In this document: piece after piece, positions 35,087 through 46,956 of the stretch | Layout: each line of letters opens with the position of its first letter | Position numbering within the stretch: the first letter of the stretch is position 1 | From: Eucalyptus grandis | Lineage: Eukaryota > Streptophyta > Magnoliopsida > Myrtales > Myrtaceae | Direction: 5' to 3' | Length of the DNA stretch: 64,000 bases | Assembly: GCF_016545825.1 (NCBI RefSeq) | Contig: NC_052619.1 | Span: 37,539,682 to 37,603,681 of the forward strand | Position numbers and translations under genes: made by a program | The notes under the pieces: model-generated | Database searches by the model: none | What the model was told of the DNA's origin: nothing | The model's input: only the letters and a program-made list of their open reading frames with translations

Positions 35087-35752
35087 ATGAAGAGGCCTAC
35101 GGGGCTCAACATTTCCATGGCTCCTCTGCTTCTGGTGCTGGTTCTGTGCATACCCACGACAGTTCTCGGTGGTCATGATTCTGTGCAAGCTCTGAGCAAG
35201 AGCATCCACTTCTTTGAAGCTCAGAGATCTGGCTATCTCCCAAAGAACCAGAGGGTTCCATGGAGAGCCAACTCTGGCCTACATGATGGCAAAGCCAGTG
35301 GAGTGGATTTGGTGGGAGGGTACTACGATGCACGGGACAATGTGAAGTCCGGGCTGCCGATGGCATTCACGGTGACGATGATGTCGTGGAGTATACTGCA
35401 GTACGGGAGGCAGATGGCCAAGAGCGGCGAGCTCGGCCACACCATGGAGGCTGTGAAATGGGGCACCGACTACTTCATCAAGGCTCATCCTCATCCGTAC
35501 GTCCTCTACGGAGAGGTGGGGGACGGGAACAACGATCACCACTGCTGGCAGAGGCCCGAGGACATGACCACCGACAGGAGGGCGTACCGGATCGACCCGA
35601 CCAGACCCGGGTTGGACCTCGCCGGAGAGACCGCCGCCGCCATGGCTGCCGCCTCCCTTATCTTCCGCCACTACGACCAGGCCTACTCCACCGAGCTCCT
35701 CCGCCATGCCAACCACTCGCCGTCGTGCCCCGTCCGCGCCAAAGCCCCGGTA
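35087..35752 (+). pseudogene. GH9 endoglucanase (endo-1,4-beta-glucanase) 5' fragment
   Basis: A plant GH9 cellulase start with the rest missing. From the likely Met at 35117 (35087 is an alternative) a signal peptide reads [19 protein letters not shown]. Then follow [95 protein letters not shown] and [20 protein letters not shown]. These proteins cut cell-wall beta-1,4-glucans outside the cell. The catalytic-Asp motif DAGD reads DARD, with both Asp kept. After STELLRHAN the frame no longer matches the family. GTAGGT at 35751 is a possible exon end. Block III spacer begins within 200 bp, so about half of the protein is absent. Pseudogene, identity confident. Confidence 0.85.
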
Positions 35753-36206
35753 GGTCTTAGCTTGTCTTTTTTTCTCGCTTTCTCCAGTTTGGCATTGATT
35801 TCCTGAGGATCTTTTCTCGGAGACATCGAGAAGCAGTCAGCCATAGCTCAACTCGTCTCGAGCGCGCCCTGTGACAGCCGTCTCCAAGCCGAGTAGGGAC
35901 CCCATGTCCGAGCGTTCGCCATGTTCAGTGCTGTCCTGTGACAGCCGTCTCTTCTTCTTCTTCAGTCTTGAATAAATGATGAGATGGGCATTGACCACCG
36001 TTGGCTCTCTGAACTGTGCTGTCCTTTGGAGACGGGAGACACAAACCTTATGTCCTTCTGCAACCAGATGAGAGAGACCTCTAACATCCTTGAGAAGTCG
36101 GCGCACAATTTGACGTGGCCTAGTAGCATAATTTATTTGGATGTGTACTAATTAGAACTGTCTCTAAACTAAACAGTTGAAAAACCTAGAATTGCCGGTG
36201 AAAGTG
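35753..36206. other. Junction of GH9 fragment and block III
   Basis: GTGACAGCCGTCTC occurs twice (about 35871 and 35938). From about 35945 (CTTCTTCAGTCTTGAATAAATGATG) the sequence matches block I at 7245 and block II at 18663, so block III starts here. Confidence 0.6.
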
Positions 36207-39200
36207 TGTCACGCCCCGAACCTCGAGCGCGCCAACATCCCACCATGGTCATGCAAATGCGACATTTCCAGGTAGTGTCGCTGACCCCATTCATTTATGA
36301 TTGTGCAAGCGAAACGTATTATAAAACCCCTGACAATAAAATACGGGATAGAAAAGCATGAAGCAAAACCACAACATAACACTTCCATAATTCAACAGAA
36401 TTACAAACAGAGGTCTACGGCCAAAACTCTACAAAAGACCGGCTCTTAAAAATGAATTGTCCTACGACCTACAAGTCGGACACGTTCTCCAATCTTATGA
36501 CTTCACCTCTGCAACTCCTCAAGGCCAACCAAAGCTATCTAGTCGCTCCGTCCACTAGGGACCTGAAATTTTAATCCCACAACCGGGATGAGACAATGTC
36601 TCAGCAAGTTCAACCCCCTAAACCCCTATTAGAAAGAAAATACACCCAATGGTGGCCTAGCCACGTCACACAGAGAACTTACCTCGCCTCAATTCTTTCC
36701 TGCAGGTTAGCACAATTCAAATCGCTCAATCACATATAGTAATAGGAACTTAAACAACCGAAACGCATTCACTTTCATATAACCAACAACCACGGGGTTC
36801 TGATTATAAGACTAAATTGTTATGACACGTCCCATTCCATGCCGCACAATTCCGTCCCATAATCCGACCCATCAACAACACTCAACATGCATTCCAATTG
36901 TCATTCACGGCCAAACAAGGGCATAGCTTACTCGCAGTTCAGCTATCTACTGGCATATAACCAGGCATCGCCTCCCCACCTTGGAGCGCGGCTTCGTCAG
37001 TACATCGACGGCATTCCCGAAGGAGCATGGACTCAGTCGGCCTAGCCACTACTGCGACCCGAGCCACGTCACTCTCCCTTGACGGCATTTCTAGAAGAAC
37101 AAAGGTCCAGTCGGCCTAGCCACTACTGCGACCCGAGCCACGTCACTCTCCCTTGACGGCATTTCTAGCAGAATAAGGATCCAATCGGCCTAGCCACTAC
37201 TGCGACCCGAGTCTTTCAACCAGCACACAACAATTCAATAATCAATTGCACAAATCATCACTCAATTTGTAATATCTAATCATCAAATTCATAATCTGAA
37301 TATACAAAGGCGATCAAGACAAAATTCGAGAATTTTAGGGTCCCAAAATAATTTTCGGAAATTATTTAATAATTAAATTTATTTCGAAAATTAATTAAAT
37401 AATAATATCCCTATCTTTCACAATCCACACTCGATTTATAATATCCAATCATCAATTTCAAAATCGACCACACAAAGAAATAACGGCACGAAATTCTCGA
37501 GAATTTAGGGTACCGACAAAATTTTGAATTTAATAAATAATTAAATTTATTCCGAAAATAATTAAATAATAATATTTTAATCATTTCGAATAATAAAATA
37601 TTATTAAATTATTAAACAATTTCGAAATATTTATTTAATCCCAAAAGTAATTTATTTATGTCAAATCACCATTATACTAATATAATCATCAATTTAACCT
37701 TAACCAAACATACTTTAAGTTAATTCAACCTCTTAATCTAATTCACAATTACATAAACTCAACCAATCACCTAAGCTTAATTAACTTAAGCTAAACACAC
37801 CTAAAGCATAATTAACCCTCTAAGCGAGGTTTAGTGAGCTAAACCCACCGGATTAGCGAGCCGAGCGGACCAAAACGACGAGGACGACGCGAGGATCGAC
37901 TTTCCTCAAGGCGGGCCGAGCATCCGGGCTCGGGAAGGCGGCCAAAACGGGCCAAACACCCGCTGCCATACCCATTTTCTTGGCTGCTGGTTGGGGTAGG
38001 ACGGAGGACTGCACGGCGGCGGTTCGAGCGCGGGATCGGCGGAGAGGAGGGGCGGCAGCTCGTGCGGGTGAGGCGGTAGCTCCGGCGACCCTTCGGCGGT
38101 GGAGACGAGCTCCGGCAGCTCCTAGAACGCGTGAACAGGGGCAGATGGGGGCGGGCCGGGCATCGGCCAAGCGCGGGCGCGCGGGCGGGGCGGCAGCACG
38201 GCGACGCACGGCGGCGCGAGCAAGCGGCGAACGGGGACAGGCGGAGGCGTGCGACGGCTCCGGCAACGTTGGCTGCTGCTTCTACTTGGCGTCCGACCAG
38301 ATTCGAGATCTCGAGCAAAGAAACGGAGGGGGAGAAAGGAGGCGGAGCAGCACACGCGTGGGCGAGCGGAGCGGCGAACGGCGACGGCGTGACCTCCGGC
38401 TGGCGTTCGAGCGGCGACGAGCGAAGGGGGAGGCCGGCTGAGCTTTTGGTTCGCACGGCCTCTCTCTCTCTCCTCTCCCTTTCCAAGTTCCAAGACAACT
38501 CCTTGATTCAAGGAGGAAGATGATGGTGATGGGTCACCTTTTCTCGGGCAAATCTCCACCGTCCACGTGTCAAGATCTCAACTCTTGGCCTCAACCACCA
38601 TGACATCATCCCATGTCATCTTCCACTCACTCAAATCCTCCACAACTTCTCCAATGGTTGCACTTTCATTTTCCGCCGGGGTCTAATTCTTGTACATCAA
38701 ATCTTCAATTATAATCAATCCGCTTCCAATTGAGCCCAAATTGAAGTCCATAAAATTAATCCAATGTCACCACACTTCAATTCACATCTTCACTTGTCTA
38801 TAGAACCAACTTAAGTCCCAAAAGCACAACCAAAGGCGGGCCTACCAATTTCCCGAACCAAATTAACCATACCTTGATGATTTTGCCGAAAACCTCGGCT
38901 TGCATGAAAAATCTTCCAAAGATTAGTCAATGTTCCCAAAATGATTTGTGACATACCCAGACTTCCAATTTCTGAATTCGATCTCAATTTCACGGTTAAT
39001 TTCACTTTGGCACGATACTAGCACGCCCAACCTACTGGTAGCCTTTAGAGATTTTTATGCATTTGACCGTGATTGATCATCTCAAGCCACAATGTACATC
39101 TTTGAAACATTGGCGAGTTTCGGTTGTCGGGGTAATCTCAAGGTTTCAAATACGAACACAGGTACCCAATCGATAGAAAAGTCGGTCAAGTGCCGATCGA

Positions 39201-39499
39201 CATGAATTGTGCGATCCGGTGGAATCACCCACACCGATCACATGCCTCGTCGAGTCGACCTATCTCCGATCTTTAATCGATTTTAATTGTGCAAGAATGA
39301 CCCTTGCAGACTAGCTCGGTCGAAAGGTCGCTTCTGGTCAAATTCTCGAGTCGATGCATTAGAAACTCTTTGACTTCACCCGATAGACTAGTTTCCACAT
39401 GAGTGGCCAACTCAAGGAAGAGAACTATATGCGTGCCAACGTTAACGAAATGCCCCTCTCAATTTATTGAAAATAGAATCGGAAAATCAGGATGTCACA
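36207..39499. mobile_element. Solo LTR of Gypsy type, 3.3 kb
   Basis: 3293 bp from TGTCACGCCCCGAACCTC to GATGTCACA, flanked by AAGTG at 36202-36206 and 39500-39504. The uninterrupted target can be seen in block IV (CAAGTGAGGTTTG near 43394) and block II (near 18907). No Gag or Pol motif occurs inside, so it is a solo LTR left by recombination between LTRs. The start sequence resembles the large LTRs of chromovirus-type Gypsy elements. The GC-rich segment at 37840-38470 gives overlapping frames on both strands (up to 219 codons) that I regard as composition artefacts. Confidence 0.82.
37037..37211. repeat. 74-bp tandem repeat inside the solo LTR
   Basis: TCGGCCTAGCCACTACTGCG starts at 37037, 37111 and 37185, an exact 74-bp spacing. 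The third unit is partial. Confidence 0.85.
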
Positions 39500-39504
39500 A
39501 AGTG

Positions 39505-39735
39505 AGGTTTGTAATAGAGGATATGGGGGAGAGTTCCAGATTGAGGTAAATAATATTTTATCCTTTAAAATAAAGAACGAGACGATATGTATCACAAGAG
39601 AGTTTTTTTACGAATTTAAACTTGATTACTCTCTCACATGAGCACTCTGCCTTCTGGCTTCACTATCCCGATCCTGACAACCTGTGTGTGTGTGTGTGTG
39701 TGTGAGCGAGCCAGAGAGAGAGAGAGAGACAAATG
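39505..39735. other. Block III spacer with GT/GA microsatellites
   Basis: Short block III stretch between the two solo LTRs. It holds (TG)11 at 39683-39704 and (AG)n at 39713-39729, ending with the target site AAATG. Confidence 0.6.
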
Positions 39736-40663
39736 TGATATAGCTAGTATAAGCACCTAGAGGGGGGTGAATAGGTGTAAAAATAATTTCTCGAGATATG
39801 AAAGCAATACTGGACAAACAACAGAAAGGAAGCTCTCATTTAGTTAACAAATCGAACTATGATCAAAGTAAAGCAGGGAGTAGGGAAGAGAAAATTGAAC
39901 ATAAGGTTTATAGTGGTTCGGCTTATTCTAAGCCTACGTTCCACTCTTCTGCACTGACAACCCATTGGCTTGATTTCACTATGAACAAAAGAGATGTTAC
40001 AGCACTGCTTTCCCTTGATTCCACAGTGTAGATATTCTACTACACTTCCTCAAGGTATCTCAAAATATAGACTCTCTTTTGTATACAAGATTTCGCTCAG
40101 TAAATGAATTGACTAAGAATCAAAGAGTTTCAGACTTTGGAATTCTTCTCTCATGTACTTCCTCGAACAACTGGAACATCTTCCTTTTATACTCCTCTGT
40201 GACATCATACCCGTTGGCACTTACCAAAGGAATTCTTCCAATCCTCCCGTTGGACAGAATCAATTAGGAAGATTATTCGAGCTATTAAAGGAACATGTCG
40301 ATAGCCCATCAATCCGCTTTCGCCCATACAATCAGATCTTGGTTTCCATAAGTAGAACCTTTCAAGAATACTTCGCCAATCATCGGATCTTTAATCATTC
40401 TTGATTTGAATAAAGGAATCCATTATGTTATATCCAGCCAAGAGATCTTCTCCAGTCGATAAGGTCAAATCCTTAATGAAGTACTCAATTCTAGATAGCC
40501 TTTCTTCAATGGATTAGAAACTGTCAATCATAATAGACTTTGAGTCTTGAGTCTGGCAGTCCAGAGGTCTTCAGACTTTAATAGTAGAGTCTGCAAATCT
40601 TTAGACTAGACTGATAGAAACGTTTTGTCAGCTTCAAAATATTCCAGAAAGATTTCTCCAACA
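39736..40663. mobile_element. Solo LTR, 0.93 kb, probably Copia type
   Basis: 928 bp from TGATATAGCTAG to TTTCTCCAACA, with AAATG at 39731-39735 and 40664-40668. Rejoining the flanks gives GACAAATGTTCCCAGCTTTA, matching GACAGAGGTTGCCCAGCTTTA in block IV. It contains the phrase AAGCACCTAGAGGGGGGTGA close to its start, common in plant LTRs. No coding motif. Confidence 0.75.
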
Positions 40664-40846
40664 AAATGTTCCCAGCTTTAATATTTGTTGTGCATTATAT
40701 GGTCTTAGTTAATTATTTGACATGGAAAATTAGGATCCAATTGTAAAATTTCTAATGGGCGACTCTAGAGTGAAACTGCTTTTCTGTCGGGTAAGCAGCT
40801 TTCACATGGAGCTTTTCTTCTCTATGTCAGTGTCCGTCTTGTTCCT

Positions 40847-41332
40847 GTGCTCATATTGCTTGGATGGAGACTGATTGTAGAACATTAAGAAAGTGTAAGG
40901 GCAATTTTACAATTTCCTCATTAGTTTGATGTCAGATTGATCTCTGAAGCATAATGGGCCTAAGAGCCTTGAGTGTAGGATCAGCCTCTCTAATTTCAGC
41001 CAAAGAGTGTGGAAAGTTTGTCTTTGTTTGCTTCTATTACAGAATCCTAGGGCCTCCTTTTCTTCAGATGGAATGTATATTTAGTATTTGTGCTCATCTT
41101 GCATGGATGGAGACTGAATGCAGAACCTTAGGAAAGAGTAAGGGTGATTTTACAGTTCCTCATGAGTTTGGTGTAAGATTGATCTCTGAAGCATAATGGG
41201 CCTAAGAGCCTTGATTGTAGGATCAACCTCTTTAATTTCGGCCAAATAGTGTGGAAAATTTGTCTTTGTTTTCTTCTATTATGGAATCCTGCGGCCTCAT
41301 TTCCTTTAGACGGAATGAATAGCTGGTATTTG
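40847..41332. repeat. 243-bp tandem repeat, two units, block III
   Basis: Units start at 40847 and 41090 and end near 41332. Confidence 0.8.
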
Positions 41333-41500
41333 TTCTCCAACAGATTATATTCTCTTGAGGCTTCAAGTTGTCCATTTTATCCAGTCAGGTACTCAACTAA
41401 TTAATATACTATGTCAAGTAGTATATTATGTGAATAACTTTTCCTTTCAACTTTGTGATTGCATCACTTCTTCCTAAATATATACATAAATACATACATA

Positions 41501-41503
<3 letters not shown>

Positions 41504-41533
<30 letters not shown>
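41504..41533. repeat. TA microsatellite, block III
   Basis: (TA)15. The equivalent sites in block II (20246-20272) and block IV (44967-44980) are shorter. Confidence 0.8.
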
Positions 41534-41535
<2 letters not shown>

Positions 41536-42870
41536 TTGGAAGTGAGCCATATTTACCCCGCTTGTTTAAACTTTATGATACTTGAAGTCTTTCACATTAC
41601 CAAGAATCCTTAACATCCTTGGTTAAGTTGAAAATTAGCTTTGTACCCATGATATGCTCCCCTTTCCATTTTTGTAGTTTTCCTTAGATCCTTGGTTTAA
41701 TTACACTAATATTTTGCTTACAATGCCCAATTGGTAAAAGCATATACTTAAACTACTGAGTAACCATTTCATTTGTAGCTATTCATTTTGATAGCTTACC
41801 TAGACTGCGGTGGTGCTGTTTTGGGTTTTCTTTTGGTTGCTTAAGTCGAATTGGACAAAATTTTAGGATTCTTTGTTCGTGTTTTAATCTCTCTTGGTTC
41901 CTTGCCAAATGCGCAATTGTTGACCAAGATTGATCCAAATGTAGCTTTGCTTCAACTTAGTCGAGTGATTACAAATTCTAATTGTTCCAAATCCATTGTT
42001 GTTTATACTGTTAGTTGTTTTTTCTGATTCTGTTCACCCCCCTTTCTGGTGTTTTTCTTGCTCTTTGGTTATGCCCTCACAAGAGTGAGTGCCTTTTGCC
42101 TCGTCAAGATTCCTATGAAGAGTTTTTGGTTTGTGATTAGTATTTTGTTATCCTTCAATATGGCGTTTCTTACCTTTAAAAGTTGTGGTTCTTTTTCTTA
42201 CATGCTTATCGGAAGAGATGGATTATATTTTGCATTGACAACCAAAACAAATGGTTAAACACCAAATAAATAAAAAAATGCCAAAAGCGGCGAGGGAGGA
42301 AGTGTCCTCTTCGTCGGATATAAATGAAGATTCAACTATCTCCTAGGAGCATACTAATCACATGAGAAGTGCCACATGGGGTTATTATACATATTTCATG
42401 TACATGTTTGCTTTTAAGACTTATTGGACCTGCTAACCTGTGGCTTCTAACCTGTGATGGATGTACTATCTGCTGATCATGTGATGTTGTTGCGTCATTG
42501 GGTGCATTATGCTTGGTTTGGTAGGAAGGAGAGATGTGTTGTGCAATTTGGAAATTTTTTATTACAAGGATGAATGCTTGGTGGACGTACTCTCTATTAA
42601 GTCTTTGTCTAGAGACTTTGAGCTAGTTCTAGTTTTGTTATTAAATGCATGAAATCAAATGTGCAGAGAAAGGAGGTGAAAAAACTTATGTCCTTGCTAA
42701 TTGCGTATCTTGTTGGCTGACATGAATGAATGTGCTTTAGACCATCCTAATAGGAATTATACCTGCGTTTCTGTTATTTCATGTTGGTTGATTTCTATGA
42801 GAATTTAATGTTGTTTTGATAAGCCTTCCCATGGAACAATTGCTTCCCTCACTTGGGCTGTTTTGATAAA

Positions 42871-43060
42871 GCTGATGTTATGAACAGAGAATATAAATTA
42901 GGTAAGAAACCTATTTAGGTAAAGATCCTAAGTTGCCTCTAATCTCTATCAATATCTAATTTACAGCTAACAGAATAAAAACAAATCAGATAATATCACG
43001 TAATATAATCACGTAATATAATCAGGGAGAAATTCTAGAAGATTTCCTAATACATTCCAA
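42871..43060. other. Block III/IV junction
   Basis: Homology to block I stops after GCTGATGTTATGAA. About 170 bp of AT-rich sequence, including a doubled AATATAATCACGTAATATAA, then leads to block IV, which begins with AATATGAGGCTTGGAGAATT. It ends in ATTCCAACA, LTR-like, but no target duplication is visible. Confidence 0.5.
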
Positions 43061-43899
43061 CAATATGAGGCTTGGAGAATTAAGAAAAAGGGACGAAGAT
43101 GAATGAGTAGTAGAAAGCGAAGAAGTGCAGAGATGCCATCTCTTCTTCAGTCTTGAATAAATGATGAGATGCGCTTCGACCACCATTGGCTCTCTGAACG
43201 GTTCTATCCTTTGGAGATGAGAGACACAAACCTTATGTCCTTCTGCAACCAGATGAGAGAGACCTCTAACATCCTCCTTGAGAAGTTGGTGCACAATTTG
43301 ACTTGGCCTAGTGGCATAATTTCTTTGGATGTGTACTAATTAGAACCTGTCTCTAAGCTTTAAACAGTTGAAAAGCTAGAATTGTTAGTGACAAGTGAGG
43401 TTTGCTATGGAGGATGCGGGGAGAGTCCAGATTGAGGTAAATAATATTTTATCCTTTGAAATAAAGAACGAGACGATATGTATCACAAGAGAGAGAATAT
43501 GTATTACAAGAGAGAGATTTGAAATTCGGAAGAAGGCAGGAAAGTAATTTCGTGGCAGCCTTCTTCTTTATTATTATGGCGATTGTTGTGATTGTATTCA
43601 ATCCGCCTAAAAAACTAGCCAAAGCAGATTTTATGCTTTTACATTTTCTTAATTTCGTTGACGTGGTACTTTAAACGTTAGTGGAAAAACTGGTGACCAA
43701 GAATTTAAACCTAAGTACTCTCTCACATGAGAATGCTACCTTTTAGCTTCACCATCCCTCTTTCGAAGGTTAATATGCATTTAATTAAACTGATTTAATC
43801 AAGAATTTAATACTTGTAGGATCCTACGATGTTGATCTGATCTCGACAACTTTAGAAGGATCCTACTTAGGATCCCGATCCTGACAACCTTTGTGTGTG

Positions 43900-46590
43900 C
43901 GCACTTGTGCATGTGTTCGACAGAGGTTGCCCAGCTTTAATATTTATTGTGCATTGTATGGTCTTAGTTATTTATTTGACATGAAAAATTTGGATCCACT
44001 TGCAAAATCTCTAATGGGTGACTCCAGAGTGAAACTACTTTTCTGTCGGGTAAATAGCTTTCACATGGAGCTTTTCTTCTCTATGTTGGCGTACATCTTG
44101 TTCCTGTGCTCATATTGCATGGATGGAGATTGAATGCAGAACATTAAGAGTGTAAGGGCAATTTTACAGTTTCTTCATTAGTTTGGTGTAAGATTGATCT
44201 CCAAATCATAATGGGCCTAAGAACCTTGAGTGTAGGATTAGCCTTTCTAATTTCAACCAAAAGTGTGGAAAGTTTGTCTTTGTTTGCTTCTATTCTAGAA
44301 TCTTGGGGTTGCCTTTTCTTCATGGAATGTATATCTAGTATTTGTGCTCATCTTGCATGGATGGAGACTAACTGCAGAACATTAAGAAAGAGTAAGGGCA
44401 AATTTACAGTTCCTCATCGTTTGGTGTAAGATTGATCTCTGAGTATAATGGGCCTAAGAGCCTTAAGTGTAGGATCAACCTCTTAAATTTCAGCCAAAGA
44501 GTGGAAAGTTTCTTTGGTGCTTGTATTACAGAATCATGTGGGCTCCTTTCTTCAGATGGAATGAATATCTATTATTTGTGCTCATCTTGCATGGATGGGG
44601 ACTGACTGCAGAACATTAGGAAAGAGTAAGGGCAATTTTACAGTTCCTCATCAGTTTGGTGTAAGATTGATCTATGAAACATGATGGGCCTAAGAGCCTT
44701 GATTGTAGGATCAACCTCTTTAATTTCAGCAAAAGAGTGGAAAATCTGTCTTTGTTGGCTTCTATTATGGAATCATGTGGCCTCCTTTTCTTCAGATGGA
44801 ATGAGCAAGTGGTATTTGTTCTCCAACAGATTATATTCTCTTGAGACTTCAAGTTGTTCATTCTATCCATTGAGGGACCTTGACTAATTAATATACTATG
44901 TCGAGTAGTGTAGTATATGGATAACTTTTCCCTTTCAACTCTGTGATTGCATTGCTTCTTCCTAAATATATATATATATCCTTGGAAGCGAGCCATATTT
45001 TACCCTGCTTGTTTAAACTTCATGATACTTGAAGTCTTTAACATTAGCAAGAATCCTTAACATCCTTGGTTAATTTGAAATTTAGCTTTGTACCCACGAT
45101 ATGCCTCCCTTTCCATTTTTGTAGTTTTCCTTAGATCCTTGGATTAATTACACTAATATTTTGCCTACAATGCCCAATTGGTAAAAGCATGTACTTAAAC
45201 TGCTGTGAGTAACCGTTTATTTTGCAGCTATTCATTTTAATAGCTTAGCTGGACCATAGTGATATTGTTTTGGGCTTTCTCTTGGTTGCTTAAGTCAAAT
45301 TGGACAAAAATTTGGGATTCTTTGTTCGTGTTTTTTATCTTTCTTGATTCCTTGCCAAATCCGCAATTGTTGACCAAGATTGAATCAAATGGAGCTTTGC
45401 TTCAACTTGGGTGAGTGATTACGAGTTCTGATTGTTCCAAATCCATTGTTGTTTATGTTCTGTTGTTTTTTTTGATTCTGTTCACCCCCCTTTCTGTTGT
45501 TTTTTTCTTGCTCTTTGGTTATGCCCTTACAAGAGTGAGTGCCTTTTTGCCTCTTCAAGATTCCTGTGAAGATTTTTTGGTTTGTGATTGGTATTTTATT
45601 ACCCTTCAATATTACGTTTCTTACCTTTAGAAGTTGTGGTTCTTCTTCTTACATGCTTATTGGAAGAGATGGATTATATTTTGCATTGACAACCAAAACA
45701 AATGGTCAAACACCAAAAAAAAAAAAACAAATGCCAATAGCGGCAAAGGAGGAAGTGTCTTCTTGGTCGGATATGAATGAAGATTCAACTAACTCCTATG
45801 AGCATACCAACCACATGAGAAGTGCCACATGGGGTTATTATATATATTTCATGTACATGTTTGCTTTTAAGACTTATTGGACCTGCTAACCTATGGCTTC
45901 TAACCTGTGATGGATGTACTATCTGCTGATCATGTGATGTTGTTGTGTCATTGGGTGCATTGTGCTTGGTTTGGTAGGAAGGAGAGATGTGTCATGCAAT
46001 TTGGAAAATGTTGCTACAAGGATGAATGCTTGGTAAATGTACTATTTATTGAGTCTGTCTTTAGAGACTTTAAGCTAATTCTAGTTTTGTTATTAAATGC
46101 ATGAAATCAAATGTGCAGAGAAATGAGGTGAATAAACTTACCTCCTTGCTAATTGCATATTTTGTTGGCTGACATGAATGAATGTGCTTTAGACCATCCT
46201 AATAGGAATTGTACCTGCCTTTCTGTTATAAATGTTGGTTGATTTCTATGAGAATTTAGTGTTGTTCCGATAAGGCTTCCCATGCAACAATTGTTTTCCT
46301 CACTTGGGCTGTTTTTAGACAAATTTATCAGCAAATTAAGGCTGACGTTATGAAGCTCATTGGTTTGCTGTTTTCTTGCAGAGTAGCATGGCCTTTATAT
46401 TAATGCAAGTATAGCTGATCAGGACACAGTCCAACGGCTGATTTTGCTTTTCGGAGTATCCTTCCTGATTCAGAGGTTGATGATAATTTCATTTGGAGAA
46501 CTTCTCCTACTATTGATGTGGATTCCATCAAATCGTTGAGCGATATGAAGCTGCTTGGTATTCCTTTTAGTTGTAGTCCAAGTTGAATTG
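43900..46590 (+). pseudogene. Gene X, block IV: 3' half
   Basis: Best preserved 3' half of gene X. Pieces are 43970-44050 (MKNLDPLAKSLMGDSRVKLL), 45690-45840 (KKKQMPIAAKEEVSSWSDMN and SYEHTNHMRSATW), the penultimate piece near 46260-46400, and the last piece ending TGA near 46586 (IDVDSIKSLSDMKLLGIPFS). The last piece stays open in the same frame as block I while the alternative frame acquires a stop, so this is the likely coding frame. It faces DUF247 C/D tail to tail. Confidence 0.4.
44106..44819. repeat. About 240-bp tandem repeat, three units, block IV
   Basis: Units start at 44106, 44344 and 44578, ending near 44819 (periods 238, 234 and 241). This is the largest expansion of the unit found once in block I. 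Confidence 0.8.
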
Positions 46591-46956
46591 TAACTCTCTT
46601 TTTAGGTCAAGTGTGATCAGAGAACTAGTGGGATATTTTTGTGAGAAGAGGCTTCGTAGGGTGATCCTACCATATCTATTGTAATCATCTAAGTTGATTG
46701 TACTTCTTTCTTCTTTTCTTTTTAAACCATGTACCAACTCGGTTGCTAGTGTCCTGTTGCTTTTCTGTTGTAATCATCTAGTTCCAAATGAAGAGATATT
46801 TGTGGACCTCATTTAAAGCATAAATACTTTTTCACTATCTTTCTTTAAGCACATGTGGTTCATCCTCGTTGGAAAACCAAGATAATACCATTGGCTATAG
46901 AGCACAAGTATATGGTCCAGGGGAACTATATGAACCAGCATTGATCACATTTAACT

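Larger units (their letters stand above)
40669..42870 (+). pseudogene. Gene X, block III: internal fragment
   Basis: Matches block I from about 8060 to 9900. The piece after TTTGACATG near 40717 has a TAG where block IV has TTG. It then contains two 243-bp repeat units, a TA microsatellite, and the VSSSSDINEDS-like piece near 42300, which has a stop (ATCTCCTAG). It ends at about 42870 in the middle of the penultimate piece. Two solo LTRs lie upstream in the same block. Confidence 0.35.

Noticed and set aside
37839..38559. Overlapping frames of 130-219 codons on both strands
   Set aside because: They lie in a GC-rich core of the solo LTR, where stops are rare in all frames. Arg, Ala and Pro runs with no motif indicate composition artefacts.
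42876..43060. Possible 180-bp LTR between TGTTATGAACAG and TTCCAACA
   Set aside because: TGTTATGAA belongs to the duplicated block sequence, and no target duplication flanks the segment.
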